From NCBI GenBank assembly GCA_010365115.1, contig JAAFGX010000030.1:1-41762 (forward strand): a stretch of 41,762 bases of DNA. Direction: 5' to 3'. Made by a program: the position numbers and the translations under genes. The stretch is from Paludibacter sp. (GTDB lineage Bacteria; Bacteroidota; Bacteroidia; Bacteroidales; Paludibacteraceae). Under the pieces are notes generated by a model that saw only the letters and a program-made list of their open reading frames with translations, did no database searches and was not told the DNA's origin. Every line of letters begins with the position of its first letter. Positions within the stretch are counted from its first letter, which is position 1. Below are positions 35,390 through 41,762 of the stretch, one piece after another.

Positions 35390-36058
35390 ATGGCAGAATT
35401 ATTAGAAAAACTATTGGAAGTAGTAGAATTAGGAAAAGCAGATAAAAATTCACCTTATCCACCAGCTTTGAAAGGACAAGATGGAGCATCGGAAATCACT
35501 ATTCAAGCATTGGAAGCTGGAATTAGTCCGCAGGCAATTCTTGAAACCGCATTGGTACCGGCTATGGATCATGTTGGTAAAAAATTCTCAGAAAATAAGA
35601 TTTTTGTTCCTCAAATGTTGATGTCTGCACGTGCAATGGGTGCTGCAATGGTTCAATTGAAACCTTTTTTCACTTCAGGTGAAATCAAAACCAAAGGGAC
35701 TTTTATTATTGGAACTGTAAAAGGCGACTTGCACGATATTGGCAAAAACTTAGTTGCTATGATGGTAGAAGGTTCAGGTTGGTCGGTAATTGACTTAGGT
35801 GTTGACGTTCCTTCCGAAAAATACATTCAAGCAATCAAAGAACATCCGGGAGCAGTTGTTGCTTTATCGGCATTGCTAACAACCACTATGGTAAATATGG
35901 CACAAATTGTTACAGATATTAAGGCTGAATTACCAGAAACTTTCATATTTATTGGAGGTGCACCGGTAAATAACGAATACTGCAAAAAAATTGGTGCCGA
36001 TGCATATACTCCAGATCCACAAGGAGTAGTAGAATGGTTGGCTAAGTTGGTGGCTTAA
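35390..36058 (+). CDS. Corrinoid (methyl-carrier) protein, MtaC/MtbC type
   Basis: This is the methyl carrier of the system: a cobamide-binding protein that takes methyl from the substrate methyltransferase and gives it to the second methyltransferase. It has 222 residues. The N-terminal four-helix cap domain (about 1-95, with the VPQMLMSARAM segment) is followed by a Rossmann-type B12 domain. The base-off ligand motif is present: GDLHDIGKNLV with Asp113-x-His115-x-x-Gly118. The companion positions are Ser160-x-Leu162 in ALSALLTTT and GGAPV at 189-193. Length and order are normal. It is followed after a repeat-bearing gap by the MtaA-type and MtaB-type genes, which matches the canonical three-part methanol system. 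Confidence 0.95.
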   Translation: MAELLEKLLEVVELGKADKNSPYPPALKGQDGASEITIQALEAGISPQAILETALVPAMDHVGKKFSENKIFVPQMLMSARAMGAAMVQLKPFFTSGEIKTKGTFIIGTVKGDLHDIGKNLVAMMVEGSGWSVIDLGVDVPSEKYIQAIKEHPGAVVALSALLTTTMVNMAQIVTDIKAELPETFIFIGGAPVNNEYCKKIGADAYTPDPQGVVEWLAKLVA

Positions 36059-36070
36059 GAAGTTACGAAC

Positions 36071-36134
36071 AGCCCCCTAAATCCAGACCTCACCCCAACC
36101 CTCTCCTTGAGGAGCAAGAGCAAGAGGGGGACTT
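36071..36134 (+). repeat. Dispersed GC-rich palindromic repeat, copy 1
   Basis: The element agccccctaaatccagacct ... ccaaccctctccttgaggagcaag ... gagggggactt lies directly after the corrinoid protein gene. It is the inverted counterpart of 36363-36426. It belongs to a short palindromic intergenic repeat family seen in many Bacteroidota, recognised by CCCCTAAATC and an AGGGGACTT-like end. It may fold as a hairpin and affect the mRNA between the methyl-carrier and methyltransferase genes. Confidence 0.65.
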
Positions 36135-36362
36135 AAAGACTTGATTCTGTAAAATTCTGGTTTGCGGTTTTTGCGTTCCCAATAGCCATCTCTGGATTGC
36201 CTTCAAAAATCGTTGTTCAAATAGTTTATTAATTAGAAGTCACAGCAGATATCACTTTCTTCCAAATACTCAAATTTAAATTAAAATAATGATTCTCAGG
36301 GGCTTTGAAATACAAGCCCAGAATCGTTATTGCCTAAAACGAAAAAATACAAACAAATTTCT
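36135..36362 (+). other. Non-coding gap between inverted repeat copies
   Basis: The whole gene gap from 36059 to 36439 is 381 bases, with repeat copies at both ends. I see no gene in this central part; it contains only short frames with stop codons in all directions and no promoter of strong consensus. It could be what remains of a gene lost by recombination between the repeats. Confidence 0.4.
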
Positions 36363-36426
36363 TTAAGTCCATATCACATTTCCCCTCTCCTCAAAAGGAG
36401 AGGGGTGAGGTTTGGATTTAGGGTGC
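36363..36426 (-). repeat. Dispersed GC-rich palindromic repeat, copy 2 (inverted to copy 1)
   Basis: This copy contains cccctctcctcaaaaggaga ggggtgaggtttggatttag in the opposite orientation to 36071-36134. The core CCCCTCTCC-TCAAAA-GGAGAGGGG is a perfect hairpin. It ends 14 bases before the MtaA-type start codon. Confidence 0.65.
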
Positions 36427-36439
36427 TAAATACATTATT

Positions 36440-37447
36440 ATGATTAACATGACCAAATGGGTAAGCGAACAAATCAACAAAAATGAACGTATTGCTATTC
36501 CAATTATGACACACCCGGGCATTGAAATGATTGGGAAAAAAGTAGTAAATGCCTTGCAAAGTGGATTGGTTCACGCCGAAGCTATTAATAAATTAAACGA
36601 GGTTTATCCGGTTGCTGCTAAAACAGTTATTATGGATTTAACGTTGGAAGCTGAAGTTTTCGGTTGTAGAATTGAATTTCAGGAAGACGAAATGCCTCAC
36701 ATTTTAGGACGATTGGTAACTACCCCTGAAGAAATTAAAGCATTGCGAGTGCCCGAAATTACCGAAGGACGTGTTCCTGAATATATTTTAGCCAACAAAC
36801 TGACTGTTGAAAGCACCTCTGATAAACCCGTTTTGGCGGGCGTTATCGGACCATTTTCGCTGGCTGGTCGCTTGTTCGATGTTTCGGAAATTATGATGGC
36901 TTGTTATATCGAACCTGAAGCTACTCAAATGTTGCTTAGCAAATGTACCGAGTTTATTATCAACTATTGCAAAGCGTTGAAAGCATTTGGTTGTTCAGGT
37001 GTTGTGGTGGCTGAACCGGCCGCAGGATTGTTATCGAACGAAGATTGTATCCAATTTTCTTCAGAATATGTAAAGCTGATGGTGGCTGCTGTTCAAGACG
37101 AAAACTTCTTGGTGGTTCTTCACAACTGTGGAAACAAAGGTCATTGCAACGAAGCCATGCTTTATTCAGGTGCCAATGCCTATCATTTTGGGAATGCAAT
37201 TGATATGGTTGAAACACTTGAATTCTTCCCTGAGGATAAATTAATTATGGGAAATGTTGATCCAGTAAGTATTATGAAGCAATCAACACCTGAGGAAATA
37301 AAAACTTTTGTATCTGATTTGTTAGAAAAAACAGCGAAATATAAAAACTTTGTTCTTTCAACAGGTTGCGATTTGCCTCCACATGTACCGTCTGAAAATA
37401 TAGTTGCATTTTTTGATGCATTGAAAGAATTCAACCAAAAAAATTAA
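36440..37447 (+). CDS. MtaA/CmuA-type methylcobamide methyltransferase (UroD superfamily)
   Basis: The second methyltransferase would take the methyl from the corrinoid protein and pass it to a thiol or other acceptor. The 335-residue cytoplasmic TIM barrel has the full zinc signature of thiol methyltransferases: His228-x-Cys230 in VVLHNCGNKG and Cys310 in STGCDLPPH. Other family marks are GPFSLAGRLF (137-146) and IMGNVDP near 269. In methanogens MtaA passes methyl to coenzyme M. Bacteroidota are not known to make coenzyme M, and no MtrH/CmuB-type pterin-binding methyltransferase is in the window, so the acceptor is unknown (homocysteine, another thiol, or tetrahydrofolate through a partner encoded elsewhere). 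The frame also offers an ATG three codons later. Confidence 0.9.
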   Translation: MINMTKWVSEQINKNERIAIPIMTHPGIEMIGKKVVNALQSGLVHAEAINKLNEVYPVAAKTVIMDLTLEAEVFGCRIEFQEDEMPHILGRLVTTPEEIKALRVPEITEGRVPEYILANKLTVESTSDKPVLAGVIGPFSLAGRLFDVSEIMMACYIEPEATQMLLSKCTEFIINYCKALKAFGCSGVVVAEPAAGLLSNEDCIQFSSEYVKLMVAAVQDENFLVVLHNCGNKGHCNEAMLYSGANAYHFGNAIDMVETLEFFPEDKLIMGNVDPVSIMKQSTPEEIKTFVSDLLEKTAKYKNFVLSTGCDLPPHVPSENIVAFFDALKEFNQKN

Positions 37448-37504
37448 TCATCGTGTTACTTTTTTGTCAACAATAAAACAAATAATCCAATAAATACAAA
37501 TATT

Positions 37505-38881
37505 ATGAAGTACAAAAGTCTTGTAATAAATAACCCCGAAGATTTGATGTTCGGTATAGCTCCAAAGCCTGTTAAAACACGCAGAGGATTGGAAATTGGT
37601 GGCGGACAAGTATATGCAGAGCTAAATTTTACGTTGCCAATAATGAGTATCAACAGCAGTACCTTGCCTGAAGTGTACGAGCACTACCGACAAATTACCG
37701 AAGGTGCATTGGAACGTGCTTTGCACCTCCAATCGAAAGGTGTTGTACTCGAATTGGAAACATTGCTTGAAATGACTAAAACACCTACAATTGGTATTGA
37801 AATCGTAAAAGTAATGGACGAAATTTGTGAAAAATACTATCAAACGCACGGTTTAAAATCAGAAATTCGCTTAACTCCAAATGATTTACGTGAATTTGAA
37901 CGTCCTGCCAAACAACGTACTTCACAATACCTCGAACCTATGTTTGAATTGTTTGATAAAGGTTCTTTGGCAGGTGGCGACTTGCTTTCGATTGAAAGCA
38001 CTGGTGGTAAAGAGGTTTCCGACGATGCATTGATGAATTGCGATATAAAAACAGTGATGTTTGCCTTGTCGGTGTTGGGTGTAAGAGATATGCAGTTTTT
38101 GTGGAAAAAAATTGTGGCAGTTGCCAACAAAAACGGTAAAATTGCGGGTGGTGATTCGGCTTGCGGATTTGCAAATACAGCCATGGTATTGGCCGAGAAG
38201 AAATACATTCCTAAAGTTTTTGCAACTTTGGTGCGTGTTATTTCGGTGGTTCGATCTATCGTGGCTATGGAAGAAGGAGCTATTGGACCGGACAAAGATT
38301 GCGGTTACGAAGGCCCATTTATCAAAGCTATTACCGGAATTCCAATTTCTATGGAAGGAAAAACGGCTGCTTGTGCTCACTTGAGTCCGCTGGGAAATAT
38401 AGCCTCTGCTTGTGCCGATTTGTGGAGCAACGAATCTGTTCAGAACATTAAATTGTTGTCAGGCATGGCTCCAACGGCTTATATGGAGCAGCTGGAGTAC
38501 GATGCACGTTTGATGAACGAGGCATTGCGTGCCGGAAAACTTCACCGCAATGTATTGCAACAATTGTTAGTTTCTTCGGATATTTACACCGACCCTCAAG
38601 CGTTGATTTTAGCACCGGAAAACGTAATTCGTATTTCACGTGAACTGGTTAAAGGCGATTCGTATGTGGCAAACGCCCGTAATGGTGCATTGACTGCTTT
38701 GGATATCATTGATGAAGCATTGGCAAGTGGAAAAATGAAGCTCTCTGATATAGAATTAGCTTATCTGCCTATTCTTCGTGACGAACTGGAAAGCATTCCT
38801 GAAAACGAAAGTGATTTTGTGGAAATGATGTTACCGGTGTTGTATCACAGTAAATTTACGTTGGCTGAATACGGACTTTAA
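37505..38881 (+). CDS. mtaB: MtaB-type zinc-dependent methanol:corrinoid methyltransferase
   Basis: The 458-residue protein is close in length and landmarks to methanogen and acetogen MtaB (about 460). The three zinc ligands known from Methanosarcina MtaB (Glu164, Cys220, Cys269) line up here: Glu164 in DLLSIESTGGKEV, Cys220 in AGGDSACGFANTAM and Cys266 in AIGPDKDCGYEG. The ITGIPISMEGKTAACAH and WSNESV blocks are also typical. The reaction would be transfer of methyl from methanol, or a related methyl-oxygen donor, to the corrinoid protein. Position two genes after the carrier and directly after the MtaA type completes the set. The last codons and stop are part of a 61-base tandem duplication at 38869-38990. 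Methanol is the best guess; a methoxylated sugar remains possible. Confidence 0.94.
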   Translation: MKYKSLVINNPEDLMFGIAPKPVKTRRGLEIGGGQVYAELNFTLPIMSINSSTLPEVYEHYRQITEGALERALHLQSKGVVLELETLLEMTKTPTIGIEIVKVMDEICEKYYQTHGLKSEIRLTPNDLREFERPAKQRTSQYLEPMFELFDKGSLAGGDLLSIESTGGKEVSDDALMNCDIKTVMFALSVLGVRDMQFLWKKIVAVANKNGKIAGGDSACGFANTAMVLAEKKYIPKVFATLVRVISVVRSIVAMEEGAIGPDKDCGYEGPFIKAITGIPISMEGKTAACAHLSPLGNIASACADLWSNESVQNIKLLSGMAPTAYMEQLEYDARLMNEALRAGKLHRNVLQQLLVSSDIYTDPQALILAPENVIRISRELVKGDSYVANARNGALTALDIIDEALASGKMKLSDIELAYLPILRDELESIPENESDFVEMMLPVLYHSKFTLAEYGL

Positions 38882-38990
38882 TAATAGCCCCTTAAATCTT
38901 CCGAAGGAGGACTTGAAGTTAGTATCATCATACGGACTTTAATAATAGCCCCTTAAATCTTCCGAAGGAGGACTTGAAGTTAGTATCATC
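38869..38990 (+). repeat. Perfect 61-bp tandem duplication across the mtaB stop codon
   Basis: Two identical 61-base units (38869-38929 and 38930-38990) each contain the end of mtaB (atacggactttaa) and then a GC-rich repeat core (agccccttaaatc ... gaggacttgaag). The duplication copied the gene's 3' end, so it happened in place and recently. Each unit holds one copy of the same palindromic repeat family found at 36071 and 40027. Confidence 0.93.
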
Positions 38991-39025
38991 TCTTAAATTA
39001 CAAATTAAAAAATATCTTTATTTTA

Positions 39026-40015
39026 GTGAAAGAAATTAAAAATCATAATTGGGAATTGAAAACTGAAACAGACTACATCCTAGAACCCCCAAGGGGGGCT
39101 TTGCCTGTTCATATTATCACCGGTTTTCTTGGTTCTGGCAAAACCACGGCTATAATCGACTTGCTCAATCAGAAAAAGTCTGACGATCAATGGGCGGTGA
39201 TAATTAACGAGTTTGGAAAAGCTTCTATTGACACACAAACCGTGGAGAAAGCAACTGAAAATCAGAACATATTTGATATTTCGGGTGGTTGTATTTGTTG
39301 TTCTGCAAAAGCTTTTTTTCAGCTAGATTTAGAGGAAATCGTAAATTTACAAAAGTTCAGCCGTATTATTATAGAACCTAGCGGATTGGGTGGAATTGAT
39401 ATGGTGACGGAAATTGTTGCCAAGATTCCGCAACTTGCTCTATTGCCGGTTATTTGCATGGTGGATATTACCTTGCTCAACAACGAACGACTGCAAATGA
39501 ATTTCCTCTACAAAAATCAAATTTCAAAAGCTGATTATATTGCTTTCAGTAAATGTGACACTTTGATTGACTCCGAAATAGTGGCACTTTTAAGTAAATT
39601 TGAGTCTAAATTCCCAAATAAAACCATTGTAGATAAATCGCAATTATTGAAATTGATTTGTTTAGAAAATCAACCAGAAAAAATTCGTTCCCAATTACAT
39701 CTGCTTCACTCACAAAATAAAGAAAGTCAGGACAACAATTTCCGAAAAAAAACACTTACTTTTGAACCAGAAACGATTTTTGATTCTGAAAAATTAAGCA
39801 CCGTTTTAAAAAGTTATCCTCAGCTACTACGTGCAAAAGGATATATAAGAACAGAAAATGGTTGTCAATTAATGAATTACACGCTTTCTGGCTGTAGTTT
39901 CGAAAATCATATTTCAGAAAATCAAAATGAAATTCTTTTGATAACCGAGCAGGTTGAAAATGATTTCTTTCAACAAATAGAAACGGAAATTAAACTGGCA
40001 ATACTAACTAATTGA
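39026..40015 (+). CDS. CobW/G3E-family GTPase
   Basis: A GTP-dependent metal or cofactor chaperone, 329 residues from GTG. Walker A is GFLGSGKTT (33-41), the CxCC metal motif is GGCICC (87-92), IIEPSGLGG follows at about 115-123 and the guanine-specificity block is SKCD. A C-terminal CobW_C-like part is present. In this operon it could load cobalt/cobamide or zinc for MtaB (inference). No ATG lies between the start used and Walker A. A repeat core (gaacccccaaggggggcttt) is embedded in codons 19-26, and TTG at 39101 would begin exactly at the usual family start (PVHIITGFLG), so the true start could be there. Confidence 0.85.
   Translation: MKEIKNHNWELKTETDYILEPPRGALPVHIITGFLGSGKTTAIIDLLNQKKSDDQWAVIINEFGKASIDTQTVEKATENQNIFDISGGCICCSAKAFFQLDLEEIVNLQKFSRIIIEPSGLGGIDMVTEIVAKIPQLALLPVICMVDITLLNNERLQMNFLYKNQISKADYIAFSKCDTLIDSEIVALLSKFESKFPNKTIVDKSQLLKLICLENQPEKIRSQLHLLHSQNKESQDNNFRKKTLTFEPETIFDSEKLSTVLKSYPQLLRAKGYIRTENGCQLMNYTLSGCSFENHISENQNEILLITEQVENDFFQQIETEIKLAILTN
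39081..39104 (+). repeat. Palindromic repeat core inside the CobW-type coding region
   Basis: The stretch gaacccccaaggggggcttt looks like the core of the dispersed repeat (CCCCC...GGGGGACTTT type) and is translated as EPPRGAL just before the conserved PVHII start. It is either a repeat insertion absorbed into the frame or sequence upstream of a TTG start. Confidence 0.5.
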
Positions 40016-40026
40016 ACTTTTCTACT

Positions 40027-40070
40027 TCACATTTCCCCTCTCCTCAAGGAGAGGGGTCAGGGGTGAGGTG
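40027..40070 (-). repeat. Dispersed GC-rich palindromic repeat, copy before the RACo-type gene
   Basis: This copy, cacatttcccctctcctcaa then ggagaggggtcaggggtgag, has the same orientation as 36363-36426. CCCCTCTCC-TCAA-GGAGAGGGG is a perfect hairpin. It fills most of the 66-base gap between the CobW-type and RACo-type genes. Confidence 0.7.
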
Positions 40071-40081
40071 ATTTCTACACA

Positions 40082-41566
40082 ATGCAAAAACACACAATAA
40101 ACCTCCAACCATTAGGAAAAACCATTCAGGTCAATGATGAAACACCATTGATTGATGTGCTGCACGAATTCGGAATTGAATTTCCGTGCGGTGGCAAAGG
40201 AACGTGTGGAAAATGCAAAGTAAAATTGATTACCGGTGAAATTGAAGTTTCGGAAAAGCACGGGCAACAAATAGAAAAGCTCGGATTAAACTCCGAATGG
40301 CGGCTGGCTTGCTACAGTAATTGTACAAGTGATATTACACTTGAAGTTGAGCAATTCAACCACATAATTCTGGCTGATGAGAGCAATTTTGAGTTTGTAC
40401 CACTACTAGGTTTTGGTGTAGCTGTCGATTTGGGAACGACCACGTTGGTTGCTCAATTGATTGATTTATCAACAGCGAAAGTTATTGCAGTCGAAACCAT
40501 GCTCAATCCACAAGCAAAATTTGGCGCCGATTTGATTTCTCGCATACAATCCGGTATTGATGGCAAAGCAGTTGAAATGACCACTGTCATTCGTTCTGCA
40601 ATTGGTTCAATGATCGATTTAATGCTCCAAAAACACAATGTTGAGATTCGAAAAATCGTCATTGTTGGAAATACCGCCATGCAGTTGATTTTCAGTCGAG
40701 AAGATGTATCACCATTGGCAATGTATCCGTTTGAAGTGAAGAATTTAGGAATGAAAACTTTTATACCCAATGAACTTGGTTGGAAAACAAAAGTTGCTGA
40801 AAGTGTTCAGTTTTATCCTTCCATTGGTAGTTTTGTGGGAAGCGATATTCTGGCAGGAATTGCAGCCACCGGACTTGGCGAAAAAGAGCATTATACGGCT
40901 CTGATTGATTTGGGTACGAATGGAGAAATTGTGGTGGGCAATAAAGATCGAATTGTTTGTGCTTCTACAGCTGCCGGACCAGCTTTCGAAGGAACAAACA
41001 TTTCCATGGGAATGCGAGCCGTAACTGGAGCAATTTCGTCTTTGCACCTCGAAAACGGAAAAATTATAGCCAATGTCATTGGAAATACTGAACCAAAAGG
41101 CATTTGCGGAAGTGCTTTGGTAGATGCCATCGCCATTTTTCGCAAATTAGAAATGATAGGCGATTTTGGTGATATCAATTCAGGTGATACTCAAATTTCA
41201 ATTGCAGGTAAAGTAAAAATCACCCGAAAAGACATCAATGAATTTCAGCTTGCCAAAGCTGCTATTGCTGCAGGATTGGAAATCCTGACCCAAGAACTTT
41301 CCATTCAACTATCAGACATAAATGAACTTTACATTGCTGGAGGGTTTGGAAGTTATATCAACCTCAAACATGTTTCTGAAATTGGCATGATTGAATTACC
41401 TGAACAAAAAATCCGTAAAATGGGAAATACCGCACTTCTCGGAGCCAAAATGTTTCTATTTTCAAACCTTAAAATTGTGGAAGATATATTGGTAAAAACC
41501 ATACATGTCAATTTGGAAACAAACCCTGATTTTGAAAATATTTTTGTAGATAAAATACTATTTTAA
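40082..41566 (+). CDS. RACo-type corrinoid activation protein ([2Fe-2S] ferredoxin + ASKHA domain)
   Basis: Reduces inactive Co(II) corrinoid to Co(I) using ATP, restarting the methyl carrier. It has 494 residues. The N-terminal plant-type [2Fe-2S] domain has Cys36, Cys42, Cys45 (PCGGKGTCGKCKV) and Cys77 (RLACYSN). An actin-like ASKHA ATPase domain of the DUF4445/RACo type follows: AVDLGTTTLVAQL from about 113, IVIVGNTAMQ, IDLGTNGEIVVGN, AAGPAFEGTNISMGMRA, ELYIAGGFGSYINL. It has the RACo arrangement (ferredoxin in front) rather than the RamA arrangement (4Fe-4S at the C-terminus). It is shorter than acetogen RACo because the middle linker is reduced. Last gene of the run. Confidence 0.93.
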   Translation: MQKHTINLQPLGKTIQVNDETPLIDVLHEFGIEFPCGGKGTCGKCKVKLITGEIEVSEKHGQQIEKLGLNSEWRLACYSNCTSDITLEVEQFNHIILADESNFEFVPLLGFGVAVDLGTTTLVAQLIDLSTAKVIAVETMLNPQAKFGADLISRIQSGIDGKAVEMTTVIRSAIGSMIDLMLQKHNVEIRKIVIVGNTAMQLIFSREDVSPLAMYPFEVKNLGMKTFIPNELGWKTKVAESVQFYPSIGSFVGSDILAGIAATGLGEKEHYTALIDLGTNGEIVVGNKDRIVCASTAAGPAFEGTNISMGMRAVTGAISSLHLENGKIIANVIGNTEPKGICGSALVDAIAIFRKLEMIGDFGDINSGDTQISIAGKVKITRKDINEFQLAKAAIAAGLEILTQELSIQLSDINELYIAGGFGSYINLKHVSEIGMIELPEQKIRKMGNTALLGAKMFLFSNLKIVEDILVKTIHVNLETNPDFENIFVDKILF

Positions 41567-41762
41567 AGTCGATAATATTAGACGTTCAAAATTTGGAATA
41601 ACACAATATAGCTGTCATTCAAAGGAATAATTAGAATTCATGCTCATATAAATCAACTATTTTTTAAATTCAAAGAGAATGTCTGTTAACTTTAGTCATT
41701 CTTTCTTTTGTTACAAAAAAAATACATAATCCACATCAAATTTTAAATGAACCATTTTAATG
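41567..41762. other. Non-coding right edge
   Basis: These 196 AT-rich bases after the RACo-type gene show no gene start, no repeat copy and no strong hairpin that I can point to. Confidence 0.4.

Noticed and set aside
36071..36426. CRISPR array or transposon from the inverted repeats
   Set aside because: Only two inverted copies with a non-coding centre, no regular spacers, no transposase and no target duplication.
37840..38380. Long open frames on the strand opposite mtaB (up to about 150 codons)
   Set aside because: They lie opposite highly conserved MtaB blocks, show no recognisable domain or spacing signal, and are explained by codon bias of the real gene.

Overview
The window comes from a low-GC Bacteroidota genome, most likely an anaerobic member of the Bacteroidales/Marinilabiliales. 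The evidence is a SusC/SusD pair, a hybrid two-component system (HTCS) regulator, several secreted proteins with type IX secretion (T9SS) C-terminal sorting domains, Bacteroides-type -7 boxes (TAnnTTTG) and very AT-rich spacers. No rRNA, tRNA, CRISPR array or intact transposase was seen.

Layout. Positions 1-1179 are a gene-poor edge with a partial reading frame, a truncated small protein and repeat fragments. Positions 1180-29398 form a polysaccharide utilization locus (PUL). An HTCS on the minus strand is divergent from a plus-strand run: GH88, SusC, SusD, a lipoprotein of unknown function, two gene relics, GH105, a UroD-like protein, six paralogous 'alginate lyase' superfamily proteins (15541-29398) interleaved with a DUF4886 esterase-like protein, a lyase pseudogene, a DUF1961 protein, L-rhamnose mutarotase and two secreted module/T9SS proteins. 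Positions 29499-29934 hold a chimeric relic and an 82-bp inverted repeat that separate the two halves of the window.

Positions 30079-41566 hold uptake and oxidoreduction genes (aldo/keto reductase, hexuronate-type MFS transporter) and a corrinoid-dependent methyl-transfer system. The system comprises a second UroD-like protein, a stand-alone MetH-activation-type protein, an AraC regulator, a corrinoid protein, an MtaA-type methyltransferase, an MtaB-type zinc methyltransferase, a CobW-type GTPase and a RACo-type [2Fe-2S]/ASKHA corrinoid activator.

How it may work together (inference). Secreted or surface lyases would cut a uronate-containing polymer that also carries rhamnose. SusCD would import oligomers, GH88/GH105 would remove the unsaturated uronic acid ends, RhaM would handle rhamnose, and the MFS protein would take up a uronate. 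The corrinoid system would take a methyl group from methanol (from methyl esters) or from O-methylated sugars, load it on the corrinoid protein and pass it to an unknown acceptor. A UroD-like gene inside the PUL and another beside the transporter tie the two halves together. A PUL physically linked to a complete MtaB/corrinoid/MtaA/RACo set in a Bacteroidota is the most unusual thing here.

Decay and recombination are visible throughout: a SusD tail relic, an esterase tail relic, a lyase pseudogene, a PHP-phosphodiesterase/T9SS chimera, mosaic lyase paralogs, and a family of short GC-rich palindromic repeats seen only in the corrinoid half.
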